Assembly: GCA_903825445.1 (NCBI GenBank)
Contig: CAIKAS010000346.1
Location: forward strand, 1 to 43,413
Length of the DNA: 43,413 bases
From: an uncultured Acidobacteriia bacterium
Lineage (GTDB): Bacteria > Acidobacteriota > Terriglobia > Bryobacterales > Bryobacteraceae
Direction: 5' to 3'
The position numbers were made by a program, and so were the translations under genes. Under the pieces are notes generated by a model. That model was not told the origin of the DNA. It saw only the letters and a program-made list of their open reading frames with translations, and made no database searches. Positions 33,413-42,522 of this stretch are shown one piece after another (the first letter of the stretch is position 1; every line of letters starts with the position of its first letter).

Positions 33413-33792
33413 TTACCGTTCGTACTTCGGGATCAGGCTTTCCGTACTCAAACTCTCAGCCGCGGAGCAGATATCCCCCCAGTGTTTTCGCCTGGGATCA
33501 GTCAGGTCACAGTGGGCCGGGCTGAACAGCGTAGAGCCAGGCCAGTCGGAGACCGCGTTGTCATCAAGTAGCCCGCAGCTACCGGCCGGCCCAATTTCCC
33601 GCGAGGCACCGAAAGGTACATGGGGCGCGCGGAATTCCATTCCGTTTTCTCCTGCCAGTTCGGTGGAAGTTTGATTTCTCCGGGACGATACCCCGTGCCT
33701 GGGTACTCGCGGAAAGGAGGAAGCTCAACGGCCACCAGCGAACCGGCGAAGGCGATACCTTCCACCGACCCGAGTTTCGCAAGAGAGCGCAT
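33413..33792 (-). pseudogene. Decayed DUF4159-like gene
   Basis: No single frame codes the whole stretch, but pieces in several frames resemble DUF4159 proteins in the right order. From 33792: VELPPFREYPG, RPGEIKLPPNWQEKTEW and ARPMY in one frame; then LLDDNAVSDWP in the next frame (about 33540-33570); then WLYAVQPG in the third, then CDLTDPRRKHWG back in the second. DUF4159 proteins have a block like DDxxDWPWLYAVxxGxWDLTD, and the region between the two blocks seems shortened. Function of the family is unknown. This was judged from memory of the family, so it needs confirmation with a profile search in all frames. Confidence 0.5.
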
Positions 33793-33798
33793 GGGTTG

Positions 33799-34524
33799 TT
33801 ACAAATGAGCAAAGCGGGCGAACAATGCTGCCAGTGAAGCGCCGATTAACGGCCCAAGAATCGGGATCGGAGCGTATCCCCAATCGGATCCCCCTTTCCT
33901 CGAAATGGGCAGAATTGCGTGGGCGATGCGCGGACCAAGGTCACGCGCCGGATTGATCGCATATCCCGTTGTTCCTCCCAGGCCCAGGCCGATACCCCAG
34001 ACCACGCTGCCTGCAAGCCACGGACCGAGACCCGCTACCGGACCGCTGGCTGACATCGCTTTAGAAGCGATGGAGTCACCCACCAGGATAAGAACGAACG
34101 TGCCAATGATCTCGCTCACCAGATTGGCCATTGGGCTACGGATGGCGGGCGAAGTAGCGAAGCACGCAAATTTCAGATCGGCCTCGGGCGTCTCGCGCCA
34201 GTGAGGCAGGTAGTGCAGCCAGACGAGACAGGCCCCCGCACAAGCGCCGGCCATTTGCGCGCCCGTGAACCAGGCGACCTTGCTGAAGTCGCCTGAGACG
34301 ATAGCGGCTCCCAGGGTGACCGCCGGATTCAGGTGGGCCGGGCTCCCGCACGCTAAGGCCACAAAGACACCCGCCATAACAGCGAGTGCCCATCCGGTGG
34401 CGATCACCATCCAGCCCGAACCCTCACCCTTCGATTTCTTCAGCAGCACGTTGGCAACCACACCGTTCCCCAGAAGGATCAGCACCATGGTCCCCATGAA
34501 CTCGCCAAATACGCCTTGTACCAT
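33799..34524 (-). CDS. glpF: Glycerol facilitator (aquaglyceroporin)
   Basis: A 241-residue MIP-family channel with six helices and two half-helices carrying NPA boxes, HLNPAVT (66-68) and AINPARDLGPR (191-193). The Asp after the second NPA (Asp195) is characteristic of glycerol-type rather than water-only channels. It lets glycerol cross the inner membrane. AAAGGA lies before the ATG. The gene lies 47 bases downstream of glpK on the same strand and is evidently in one operon with it. Length is slightly short (GlpF is usually 255-285), mainly in loops. Confidence 0.93.
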   Translation of the reverse strand: MVQGVFGEFMGTMVLILLGNGVVANVLLKKSKGEGSGWMVIATGWALAVMAGVFVALACGSPAHLNPAVTLGAAIVSGDFSKVAWFTGAQMAGACAGACLVWLHYLPHWRETPEADLKFACFATSPAIRSPMANLVSEIIGTFVLILVGDSIASKAMSASGPVAGLGPWLAGSVVWGIGLGLGGTTGYAINPARDLGPRIAHAILPISRKGGSDWGYAPIPILGPLIGASLAALFARFAHL

Positions 34525-34571
34525 TCGTCGTTTTCCTTTGCGCCTGCTTAGGCGACACTACTCGGGCGGCA

Positions 34572-36059
34572 TTACTCGGGCAACCAGTCAAATGTACGCG
34601 TAACCGCTTTCTTCCAGTACGAATACATCTGCTCGCGTCGATCCACGTCCATGCGCGGCTCCCAGGTCTGATCTACTCTCCATTGCGAGCGCAGATCATC
34701 GAGGCCCGAATAGAACCCGGTGGCCAGGCCAGCGGCGTAAGCGGCACCTAGTGCAGTGGTCTCCTTTGCCGCGGGGCGGACAACCGCGCGACCCAGAATA
34801 TCGGCCTGGAACTGCATCAGCAGCTCGTTCTCCACCATCCCGCCGTCGGTTCGAAGCACGCCGGCGGGAACACCGGAATCTTTCTCCATCGCTTCCACGA
34901 CTTCGCGTGTCTGAAAGGCCGCAGCTTCCAGGACCGCGCGCGCCAAATGGCTCTTATTTGAATATCGTGTCAATCCGGCAATGACGCCTCTTGCATTGTG
35001 CTTCCAATAAGGCGCGTAAAGGCCGGAAAATGCCGGGACGATGTAGACGCCACCATTATCGGCGACCTCGCGCGCGAGGGGTTCGATGTCGGAACTTTTG
35101 GCGATGAGCCCGAAGTTATCGCGGAGCCACTGCACGAGTGCGCCTGTAATCGCCACGCTTCCTTCGAGCGCGTAGTGCGCGGGTTCGCCTTTGAACTTAA
35201 AAGCAACGGTGGTGAGCAACCCGTGTCTGGATTGCACGATGTCGTGCCCCGTATTCATCAACAGGAAACAACCAGTTCCGTACGTATTTTTCGCGCCGCC
35301 TGCTTCGAAACAGGTCTGGCCGACAAGGGCAGCCTGTTGGTCTCCCAGGATTCCGGCAATCGGAACGCCCTTCACGGCGGACATGTTCGCAGTTCCGTAG
35401 ATCTCGCTGCTCGAACGAATCTCCGGAAGTATTTGCGCTGGTATGGCGAAGGACTCCAGCAGTTCCGGGTCCCAGCTGAGGGTTTTCAGGTTCATCAACT
35501 GAGTGCGGCTGGCATTAGTGCAATCCGTCAGGTGCAGTCCTGTGAGATGCCATAGCAGAAAACTGTCGATGGTGCCGAAAAGGATCTCGCCGGCTTCCGC
35601 ACGCAGACGGGCGCCAGGCATGTGATCCAGCAGCCATCGAATCTTCAACGCGCTGAAGTACGTCGCCAGCGGCAAGCCTGTCTTTTCGCGAAAACGGTCA
35701 AGGCCACCGTCGCGGGAGAACTCAGGAATGTAATCATCTACGCGCGTATCCTGCCAGACAAGCGCGTTATACAGCGGCTTGCCAGTAGCGCGGTCCCATA
35801 AAACCGTCGTTTCGCGCTGATTAGTAATGCCGATAGCCGCAAGATCGCGGGGCTGCAGCCCGCCTTGCTCCATCGCGTTTGAAATCACTTCGCGGGTGCG
35901 GAGCCAGATTTCCTCTGGGTCGTGTTCCACCCAGCCGGGCTGCGGATAAATCTGCCGGTGTTCTTTCTGGGAAGAGGCAACAATTTGTCCGGACCGGTCA
36001 AAAACCAGAAATCGCGTGCTTGTCGTACCTTGGTCGATAGCTCCGATGAAGTCTGCCAT
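34572..36059 (-). CDS. glpK: Glycerol kinase
   Basis: A 495-residue FGGY-family kinase of standard length. It has [13 protein letters not shown] at the N-terminus, [11 protein letters not shown], the conserved [16 protein letters not shown] and, later, [10 protein letters not shown] and [18 protein letters not shown] (ATP and substrate sites). It phosphorylates glycerol at the 3-hydroxyl using ATP in the cytoplasm. GGAG lies 7 bases before the ATG. First gene of the glpK-glpF unit. No glpD or regulator is present nearby, so glycerol 3-phosphate may feed either catabolism or the lipid and glycan genes around it. Confidence 0.96.
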   Translation of the reverse strand: MADFIGAIDQGTTSTRFLVFDRSGQIVASSQKEHRQIYPQPGWVEHDPEEIWLRTREVISNAMEQGGLQPRDLAAIGITNQRETTVLWDRATGKPLYNALVWQDTRVDDYIPEFSRDGGLDRFREKTGLPLATYFSALKIRWLLDHMPGARLRAEAGEILFGTIDSFLLWHLTGLHLTDCTNASRTQLMNLKTLSWDPELLESFAIPAQILPEIRSSSEIYGTANMSAVKGVPIAGILGDQQAALVGQTCFEAGGAKNTYGTGCFLLMNTGHDIVQSRHGLLTTVAFKFKGEPAHYALEGSVAITGALVQWLRDNFGLIAKSSDIEPLAREVADNGGVYIVPAFSGLYAPYWKHNARGVIAGLTRYSNKSHLARAVLEAAAFQTREVVEAMEKDSGVPAGVLRTDGGMVENELLMQFQADILGRAVVRPAAKETTALGAAYAAGLATGFYSGLDDLRSQWRVDQTWEPRMDVDRREQMYSYWKKAVTRTFDWLPE

Positions 36060-36305
36060 GTTTCGCTCCGCTTGAGTAGCCCCCGGCCGGGATCCACGAT
36101 TTTGGAATTCTCCAGTCTATCGCTACGAAGGCCGGTCGCGATGCATTGGTGCAGCACCGGGTTTTAAACTCCGGACGCACACCGCTTTCGGTATCATTTG
36201 TCTTGCGGGACAACAGCCCGAGCCAAAACGCCCTCTCCCCTCAACCCATGTCCAGCATCCACCATCCGAAAGCACCGCGACTTCGCAGTACCGAGGGAGA
36301 CGGCT

Positions 36306-37292
36306 TTGGCCTCCTCCAACGCTGACCGGTTCATCGCAGATCCCAATGCCGCCTGGAATCCGCCCGCCATCCGCTGGCCGGATGGCAAGCGATTCGCCTT
36401 TACGGTTTTCGACGACCCCGATTTTCAGACCGTCGACTACGGCCGACCGGTATACGATCTCCTGGCGGAGATGGGATTTCGGACAACCAGGGGCATTTTC
36501 CCCGGTCTCGATAACGCTCCTGCCGGTGACAGGGCGGCCACGTGCGAAGATCCCGAACATTTGCGGTGGGTGCTCAGTCTGAAGGACCGGGGCTTTGAAA
36601 TGGGCTGGCACGGCGCTTCGCCCGGGACCTCAAATCGGGAACAAACCAAACAAGGCCTGGATAGATTTCGACGTTTTTTCGGAACCTGGCCGGTAACAGC
36701 GTCCCAGCATTATGAGTGCCGGGAGAATATCTATTGGGGGGACGAACGATTGTCGTCGTCCACCAACAGGCTCATCTACAACATTCTCACCAGGGGACGA
36801 AATCATAAGGCTTTCCATGGCGGCGATCCCGGCCATGAACTTTTCTGGAGCGACTTATGCCGGGAGAGAATCCGCTACGTCCGCAACTTTGTCTTTGCAG
36901 AAATCAATACCTTGAAGGCGTGTCCGTTTATGCCGTATCGCGATAACGACCGCCCTGATGTCAATCTTTGGTACTCTTCCACGGACGGACACAACGCCGC
37001 GACGTTCCTCAAAACACTTTCCGAAGAGAACCAGGATCGTCTTGAAGCTGAGGGCGGCGCCTGCATCATGTACACCCATTTTGCGTATCAGTTTCTGAAG
37101 GATGGGCAGCTGAACAGCGAGTTCAGGAGGCTGCTGAGGCGGCTAAGCCAGAAGAATGGATGGTTCGTCCCGGTGGGTACACTGCTGGATTACATTGCGA
37201 AAGAAAGGGGCCCGGTAATGTTGAGCCCAGCGCAGCGTCTTCGCGTTGAACGCCGCTGGCTGCTTCACAAGGCGCGGTTCGGCACGGCTTAG
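36306..37292 (+). CDS. Polysaccharide deacetylase-like protein
   Basis: About 328 residues from a TTG preceded by AGGGAG. The segment PDGKRFAFTVFDDPDF (25-40) resembles the first motif of NodB-type deacetylases (here FDD at 35-37), then GRPVYDLLAEMGFRTTRGIF and LKDRGFEMGWHGASPGTS give the later barrel elements. The usual HxxxH zinc pair is not evident; GWHGAS holds one histidine. So the activity may differ or be lost. No signal peptide is seen. It may act on a surface sugar polymer. The stop overlaps by 4 bases with the stop of the convergent acyltransferase-glycosyltransferase gene. Confidence 0.65.
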   Translation: MASSNADRFIADPNAAWNPPAIRWPDGKRFAFTVFDDPDFQTVDYGRPVYDLLAEMGFRTTRGIFPGLDNAPAGDRAATCEDPEHLRWVLSLKDRGFEMGWHGASPGTSNREQTKQGLDRFRRFFGTWPVTASQHYECRENIYWGDERLSSSTNRLIYNILTRGRNHKAFHGGDPGHELFWSDLCRERIRYVRNFVFAEINTLKACPFMPYRDNDRPDVNLWYSSTDGHNAATFLKTLSEENQDRLEAEGGACIMYTHFAYQFLKDGQLNSEFRRLLRRLSQKNGWFVPVGTLLDYIAKERGPVMLSPAQRLRVERRWLLHKARFGTA

Positions 37293-39781
37293 GTATAACG
37301 CATTGCGGGAGTGAGAGTCTCCGGCTTCGCGTTCCTCTTCTGCTCGCCCACCGGCAGCACGGACTGGACAATCCGATTTAATTCGCTGGCCCTTGCTGCC
37401 CAGGAAAATTGTTCAAACAATATTCTCCTTGCTTCTTCCAGCCTCGCGGTCCAGGCCGCGGGGTCGTCGAGAAAGCTGCTGATTTCTCCAGCCATCTCGG
37501 CGGGGTCGTCCCGAACTGTGATCAGGTCGCGAAGGGGTGAACCGAAGAATTCCACTGCCAGGGTTGTACCAATGACCCATGTCCCACTCGCAATCGCTTC
37601 CACTACCTTGTTCTTGAAGCCGCTGCCGCTTCGCATGGGGGCCACGCATAAAGCGCTCTGTGCGATAGCCAGATTCATATCGGGAACGAACCCTGTAATC
37701 TTTACGTTGGTCGCGGCACGAGCCAGCAGCGCAGCGGTTGGGTTTCCGCCGGCTATTACGAACACAGCTTCCGGGTGGGTCTTGAGCACCAAAGGGAAGA
37801 CGCAATCCAGAAACCATAATGCGCTATCGTAATTTGGCGGGAAGCTCATCGTTCCGGAGAAAATCAGCTGCCCTGGAACCTTGGCCGAAACCAGAGGCGC
37901 CGCTTCAAAACGGACTCCATTGCTGAGCAAACGATTCCTTTCCGGCTGTCGGCTCAACACGTCGAACACGCGTTTATCGACCGGCGATGCGAAAATGTTG
38001 GCGTCATACTTTCGGCAAACGTAAATCTCCCGGAAGAACGAAATCAGCAGACTGGCAGAACGCCTGGCGGCTTCCACGAATCGTCGGCGACGCAGGATCG
38101 CCTTCACGTCACGCCAGAAAAACAATGTGCAGGAATCGCAAAAATCGCCGATCCGGGCGCATCCGTTGGAAATAGGAGCGAAGTAGATGAATCGATCACT
38201 GGACACCAGAACAACATCCGCCGTGTAACGCTTCCTGAGGACATCGATCGCCTGCGATGCGAGAGCGCGGAACTCGGCGACTGCCAGACCATGTAGTCCA
38301 AGGGGCAGAAGAAGCGTTGCGCCCCTGTTCCACGCCGGCGCATCCACCGTTAGTTCGCAGAAATCCGAAAATGCGTCCTCCGTGCGAAGCGACTCCATCC
38401 ACTTGAGCGCGGGTTCGCGATCGTCTTCGATTACGGCCGCAAACGTAACTTTGTGACCCTGTGCCAGAAGCTCGCGCGAGAAATTAAAGTAGCGCAGGAG
38501 GCCGCCACTAACAAAGCGGGACCGAAAGGGTAAGTCGATTATCCAAAGATACGAGCATGCTGCCGTGTCTCGGTGTGGCGGGGGCAAGTTCCTTCCCTGC
38601 CGTTTTGGGCCGCGAAACACAGCCCAATGCTCTCGCAGATCATGTTTAGCAGCCCCTTCTCTGAAGTACCGGAACTTCCGGAAGAGGTCTCTCGCGAGGT
38701 GTCCCGAGATCCGTGCGGCGATTGGGTTTCCGGCTTTCCCCGGCGGGTTGGGGATGGGTATCTGGTGTGGAGTCGAATTCAACAAACCGTGACCTGCGGC
38801 ATTCAGGCGGCGTTCCACGAGGTAGTAGCTGGCTCCGGCAAAAATGGCAATTCCCGTCAGCCGTAACGGAAGTTGCCAATGCGGTGCGGCGTTGGGATGC
38901 AGGAAGAGTTGCTGCCACAAATAGATACTGTAGGACATTCTTCCAATACCCTGTAATAGCGGGCGCTCAAACAGGCGCGACACCAGGCACCCGGGAAGAG
39001 ATACAGTCCCGGCGAGGAGAAAACATACCAGAATCGCCTGGATAAAATCGGCGGCGCCACTCAGTTTGTCGTTCCACAAATCAACGACGAAGAAGCATAT
39101 CGCGACAGCCGGAAACACCACCGCCGGAACCCTGGCCACCGCCCGGGACACGCCAGACCAGGACAGCGCCATGACTGATCCGCAAAGAATTGCGTCGAGA
39201 CGCATATCAGTGTGGAAGTACGCTAAGCCCTCCAATGGCCAATTTGCATGCCGCCAGACTACGATCGCCAGAATGATACTAACGCCGATTGCCCGGGAAA
39301 GCCTTATACCCGAAACAGCTAACACAATAGGCCAGGCCAGGTAGAATTGCTCCTCAATTGACAGCGACCAAAAGTGGCCGGTGAACCAGGCATTCCTGTC
39401 GAGAGAATTCCGGTAGAACAACAGAGAAGCGACGACCTCCCGCGAACTTACAGGAAGAACACCACAAGCGCCCAAGGCGGCCACCAATGTCAGGTACAAA
39501 AAAGCCGCAGGGAGGATACGGAAGGCGCGGCGCACATAGAATTGCCGGAGTTTCAAGCCGTCGTCGATGAGGCGACGAGTGATCAGGAAGCCGCTAAGGC
39601 AGAAGAACACACCCACACCGGCGCGCCCTGAGCGCGCTATATGGACGCCAATTCCCGGATAGTGCAAAACGCGCGCCAGACGATCTGTTCCAAGCCCAAG
39701 CCACATCCATGTGTGGGAAAACAGCACCAGGCAGATTGCCATGCACCGCCAACCGTCGAGGGTCGGTATGTAACGCGTCAT
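37289..39781 (-). CDS. Acyltransferase-3 / glycosyltransferase fusion protein
   Basis: About 830 residues. Residues 1-345 are a ten-helix acyltransferase-3 (OafA/YrhL type) domain with MTRYIPTLDGWRCMAI, the catalytic-type histidine in LFSHTWMW, and FFCLSGFLITRRL. A basic linker (about 345-405) leads to a C-terminal GT-B glycosyltransferase (about 406-820) with SGGLLRYFNFSRELLAQGHK and, in the donor half, LIFSGTMSFPPNYDSALWFL, then MRSGSGFKNKVVEAIASG. It would both acylate and glycosylate a surface polymer or its lipid-linked precursor. A GTG at 38620 could start a separate GT. An upstream GTG at 39892 would add 37 residues. The acyltransferase half closely resembles the gene at 42523. Confidence 0.75.
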   Translation of the reverse strand: MTRYIPTLDGWRCMAICLVLFSHTWMWLGLGTDRLARVLHYPGIGVHIARSGRAGVGVFFCLSGFLITRRLIDDGLKLRQFYVRRAFRILPAAFLYLTLVAALGACGVLPVSSREVVASLLFYRNSLDRNAWFTGHFWSLSIEEQFYLAWPIVLAVSGIRLSRAIGVSIILAIVVWRHANWPLEGLAYFHTDMRLDAILCGSVMALSWSGVSRAVARVPAVVFPAVAICFFVVDLWNDKLSGAADFIQAILVCFLLAGTVSLPGCLVSRLFERPLLQGIGRMSYSIYLWQQLFLHPNAAPHWQLPLRLTGIAIFAGASYYLVERRLNAAGHGLLNSTPHQIPIPNPPGKAGNPIAARISGHLARDLFRKFRYFREGAAKHDLREHWAVFRGPKRQGRNLPPPHRDTAACSYLWIIDLPFRSRFVSGGLLRYFNFSRELLAQGHKVTFAAVIEDDREPALKWMESLRTEDAFSDFCELTVDAPAWNRGATLLLPLGLHGLAVAEFRALASQAIDVLRKRYTADVVLVSSDRFIYFAPISNGCARIGDFCDSCTLFFWRDVKAILRRRRFVEAARRSASLLISFFREIYVCRKYDANIFASPVDKRVFDVLSRQPERNRLLSNGVRFEAAPLVSAKVPGQLIFSGTMSFPPNYDSALWFLDCVFPLVLKTHPEAVFVIAGGNPTAALLARAATNVKITGFVPDMNLAIAQSALCVAPMRSGSGFKNKVVEAIASGTWVIGTTLAVEFFGSPLRDLITVRDDPAEMAGEISSFLDDPAAWTARLEEARRILFEQFSWAARASELNRIVQSVLPVGEQKRNAKPETLTPAMRYT

Positions 39782-40168
39782 TGGGACAGTTGAGGTCAAG
39801 AGTTCGGCGTAATCTGCGCGGTTCGGGTCGCAGCAAATAACGAGATTTCGTAAGGAAGCAAAGTGACCTCGCGGCAGGAGCACCGGCGTCACAAAACGTG
39901 TTAGTGCCAGGATATGGGAAAACTCTCAGAATAATTTGAGCCGTTGTTGCGCTTTCAGACACAAATGCGCCGTTGGGCCGCGATATAGATCCCAAAACAC
40001 AGACAGGCACGGGGAGGTGGGAACCGGGGTGCCACGGCCTCCACGGACCGGTTCAACACGTCCTGCGACGCGGGCGCAGGCATCCGGCATCAATTGACGT
40101 CAGATCGCAAATCGGCAAATCCATCCGAACGATATAGCAGCGCTTAATACTTGTTATGCTTATGTCTA
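39782..40168. other. Intergenic region between divergent glycan genes
   Basis: A 387-base gap between divergent starts, expected to hold two promoters. The left 110 bases are an open extension of the fusion gene and may code if a GTG at 39892 is used. A 7-base inverted repeat (GAACCGG/CCGGTTC) lies at 40021-40054. No tRNA or obvious promoter was recognised. Confidence 0.5.
40021..40054. repeat. Inverted repeat, 7-base arms
   Basis: GAACCGG at 40021-40027 and CCGGTTC at 40048-40054 are perfect complements around a 20-base loop. A competing GGAGG (40013-40017) and CCTCC (40038-40042) pairing is also possible. It is not followed by a T-run, so it is an operator or leader element rather than a terminator. 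Confidence 0.4.
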
Positions 40169-41167
40169 ATGCTTTTGAAACGAGCTGCTCGCGTGCTCCT
40201 GCATTCCATGGGTGGGCTGGCGGTTCTCACGGGAGTGCGGCGACGGTCCTCCCGCGTCCTGATGTTCCATTCGTTTCGCGACGAAGATAAGGCAAATCTG
40301 GATTCCATTTGCAGTGACATCGCGCGTCGGTTTCATCCGGTTTCGCTGGCTGATATCGTCGAGGCCGCAGACGGAAGAAAAAGCTTGCCAGACTACGCGG
40401 TCACCGTTACCGTGGACGATGCCTATCGTAGTTATCTTGATCATGGCCATGCGGTCTTCAGGCGCCACCGGATTCCTGTCACCCTCTTTGCCGTCTCGGA
40501 TTTCTCGGACGGCAGATTGTGGCTGTGGCCGGATCAGATACAGTTTGCCCTCGAACGCACCAGCAGTTTATCTCTACGTGCGGAACTCGAGCCTGGACGT
40601 ACCATAGAACTCGATTTGTCGTCCCCGGAAAAGAAGCTGCATGCGGTCCACAGCCTGACGGAAGCCTTGAAACTCGCGCAGGACGATAAAAGACTGGCCT
40701 TCATGTCTCGCGTGGGTATTTTGACGGGTGTTGAAATTCCGGACTCCGTACCCCCGAATTTCGCACCGATGGACTGGCGGGATCTCCGTGCCGTCGCCTC
40801 CGAGGGCGTTGAGGTAGGGTGCCACACGGCCACACACCCGATTCTTTCGAAGGTTACGTCGCGGACGAAACTGGAGCGGGAAATCCGCGGAGCCAAAGAT
40901 ATTCTTGAATCCCGCCTGGGGCGGCCCGTCCGCCATTTTTGCTATCCCAACGGACGCGCTATCGACATTGGTCCTGACGCGGCCGCGCTGGTGCGCGATG
41001 CAGGTTTCCTTTCCGCGACTACCACTACATGGGGACTGAACGACGTTCCCTTCGATCCCATGGCGATTAGACGCCTGCCGTTTTCCAGCGATACTGACGT
41101 TCCTTATGCAGCCGAACTACTGGCCGGATTGCATTTGCCTCCCAATGAGATTTTGGCAGCCGCCTGA
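40169..41167 (+). CDS. Polysaccharide deacetylase (NodB domain)
   Basis: About 332 residues. VTVTVDDAYRSY has the Asp-Asp of motif 1 (83-84; the usual TFDD is TVDD), and CHTATHP (218-224) has the zinc pair His219/His223. RHFCYPNGRAIDIG is motif 3. Family members remove N- or O-acetyl groups from sugar polymers or lipid-linked sugars. The frame is open from a TTG at 40151; the ATG at 40169 is preferred. A short N-terminal hydrophobic stretch (VLLHSMGGLAVLTGV) may be a membrane contact. Sixteen bases before the ATP-grasp gene on the same strand, so the two are probably one operon. Confidence 0.85.
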   Translation: MLLKRAARVLLHSMGGLAVLTGVRRRSSRVLMFHSFRDEDKANLDSICSDIARRFHPVSLADIVEAADGRKSLPDYAVTVTVDDAYRSYLDHGHAVFRRHRIPVTLFAVSDFSDGRLWLWPDQIQFALERTSSLSLRAELEPGRTIELDLSSPEKKLHAVHSLTEALKLAQDDKRLAFMSRVGILTGVEIPDSVPPNFAPMDWRDLRAVASEGVEVGCHTATHPILSKVTSRTKLEREIRGAKDILESRLGRPVRHFCYPNGRAIDIGPDAAALVRDAGFLSATTTTWGLNDVPFDPMAIRRLPFSSDTDVPYAAELLAGLHLPPNEILAAA

Positions 41168-41182
41168 ACCGCTGAAATCGCC

Positions 41183-42442
41183 ATGCGTCCGCAAATACCT
41201 TCCGACGTTAACACGCAGAAACCCCGGCCGGAGTGGCCATCCGTTGTAATTACGGGTGCGTATCAAACGGGCGTGGTTCTCATGCGGGATTTACGCCGAC
41301 GGGGACTCAAAGTATGTGCCGTCGATTGTAATCCGCAACAGCCTGGTTTCAAGACGGTTTATGGAAAAACGTACCTCTGTCCGAATCCGGACGACGATCC
41401 TTCCGGATGGCTGCAATTCATGATTGGGTTGGGCGAGCGACTGGGCGGCAAGCCCGTCCTTATCGCCAGCGCCGACCAGTTCGTCTCCGCCATTGCAGCC
41501 GACGCCGCGAAACTGCGCGACCACTTCGTCTTCTGCGACGCCGGCGTCTCGATCCAGGCTCTTCTTGCAACCAAGAGGCGACAATACTCTATTGCCGAGG
41601 ACCACGGTCTTCCTGTACCCAGAACAAGTTTTGTCGGGTCACTCGACGATGTGAAGGCCTTCGCTGCGGCAGCAACTTTTCCTAGCCTGCTCAAGCCGAT
41701 TCATTTCCGGGACTGGCAAAAGGTTGCGCCGAGTCACCCGTTGTATGGGGAGAAACTAACCCTGGCGAGCTCGGCGGATGAACTATTGGCAAAGTACAGC
41801 CTGGCGGCAGAGATCAATCCGGAAATGGTGGCCCAGGAAATTATTCAGGGCCCTGACACCGCGAAGCTCGTCTATCTTTCCTGCTACAGTCGCGACGGCC
41901 GGCGTCTGGGTAATTGTATGTTGCGCCAGGTCCGCACGATGCCGATAGATTTCGGCTCGGCGAGCATCGTGGAGCCGGTTGACGATCCGGAAGCGGATGC
42001 CGTCGCCGATTCCTTCCTCCGAGGAGTCGGCTACCAGGGTATCTGCGAATTGGAACTTAAGCGCGACACACGCGACGGCGTAGTCAGGCTTATTGAAGCC
42101 AACCCGCGTTATAGTGTGACTTCCGACGCAGCCACGTATGCCGGCGTTGAGCTGGGCTGGCTGCATTATCTCGACCTGATCGGTGAAAAAGTCGTCCCGG
42201 TCGGTCCGGGTCCTAAGGAATTCCGTCACATCGTGCTCTCCCGGGACTTCGGCTGCATAAAGCAATACAGGAAGGCCGGCTTGCTCACCTGGGGAGAATT
42301 GCTAAGGTCTTACCGCCCTCCGGTTGGTTTCTTTGACTTCGATATCCACGACTGGCGCGTGACGCTGGACACTGTAATCGGGTTGACTAAGAGCCTGCTC
42401 TATCCCGTCTACCGCGCGATCTTCCGCCGGAGTGGCCAATAA
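41183..42442 (+). CDS. ATP-grasp family ligase
   Basis: A 419-residue protein. An N-terminal Rossmann-like domain (VVITGAYQTGVVLMRDLRRRG) is followed by an ATP-grasp fold with ATFPSLLKPIHFRDWQ (ATP-binding lysine), MVAQEIIQGPD and the metal-binding glutamates in GICELELKRDTR and RLIEANPRY. It belongs to the type often found in capsule or exopolysaccharide clusters and resembles D-aspartate ligase and carbamoyl-phosphate synthase-like ligases. It would join a carboxylate to an amine, perhaps adding an amino acid to a sugar exposed by the deacetylase next to it. The substrate is not known. Confidence 0.83.
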   Translation: MRPQIPSDVNTQKPRPEWPSVVITGAYQTGVVLMRDLRRRGLKVCAVDCNPQQPGFKTVYGKTYLCPNPDDDPSGWLQFMIGLGERLGGKPVLIASADQFVSAIAADAAKLRDHFVFCDAGVSIQALLATKRRQYSIAEDHGLPVPRTSFVGSLDDVKAFAAAATFPSLLKPIHFRDWQKVAPSHPLYGEKLTLASSADELLAKYSLAAEINPEMVAQEIIQGPDTAKLVYLSCYSRDGRRLGNCMLRQVRTMPIDFGSASIVEPVDDPEADAVADSFLRGVGYQGICELELKRDTRDGVVRLIEANPRYSVTSDAATYAGVELGWLHYLDLIGEKVVPVGPGPKEFRHIVLSRDFGCIKQYRKAGLLTWGELLRSYRPPVGFFDFDIHDWRVTLDTVIGLTKSLLYPVYRAIFRRSGQ

Positions 42443-42522
42443 TGAATAAGTGCGATTTGAGGGCCGCATTCCCGAAAGCGCCAGTCGTCCAATGGGCAGG
42501 TCTGCCGAACGCGGCATGAGCT

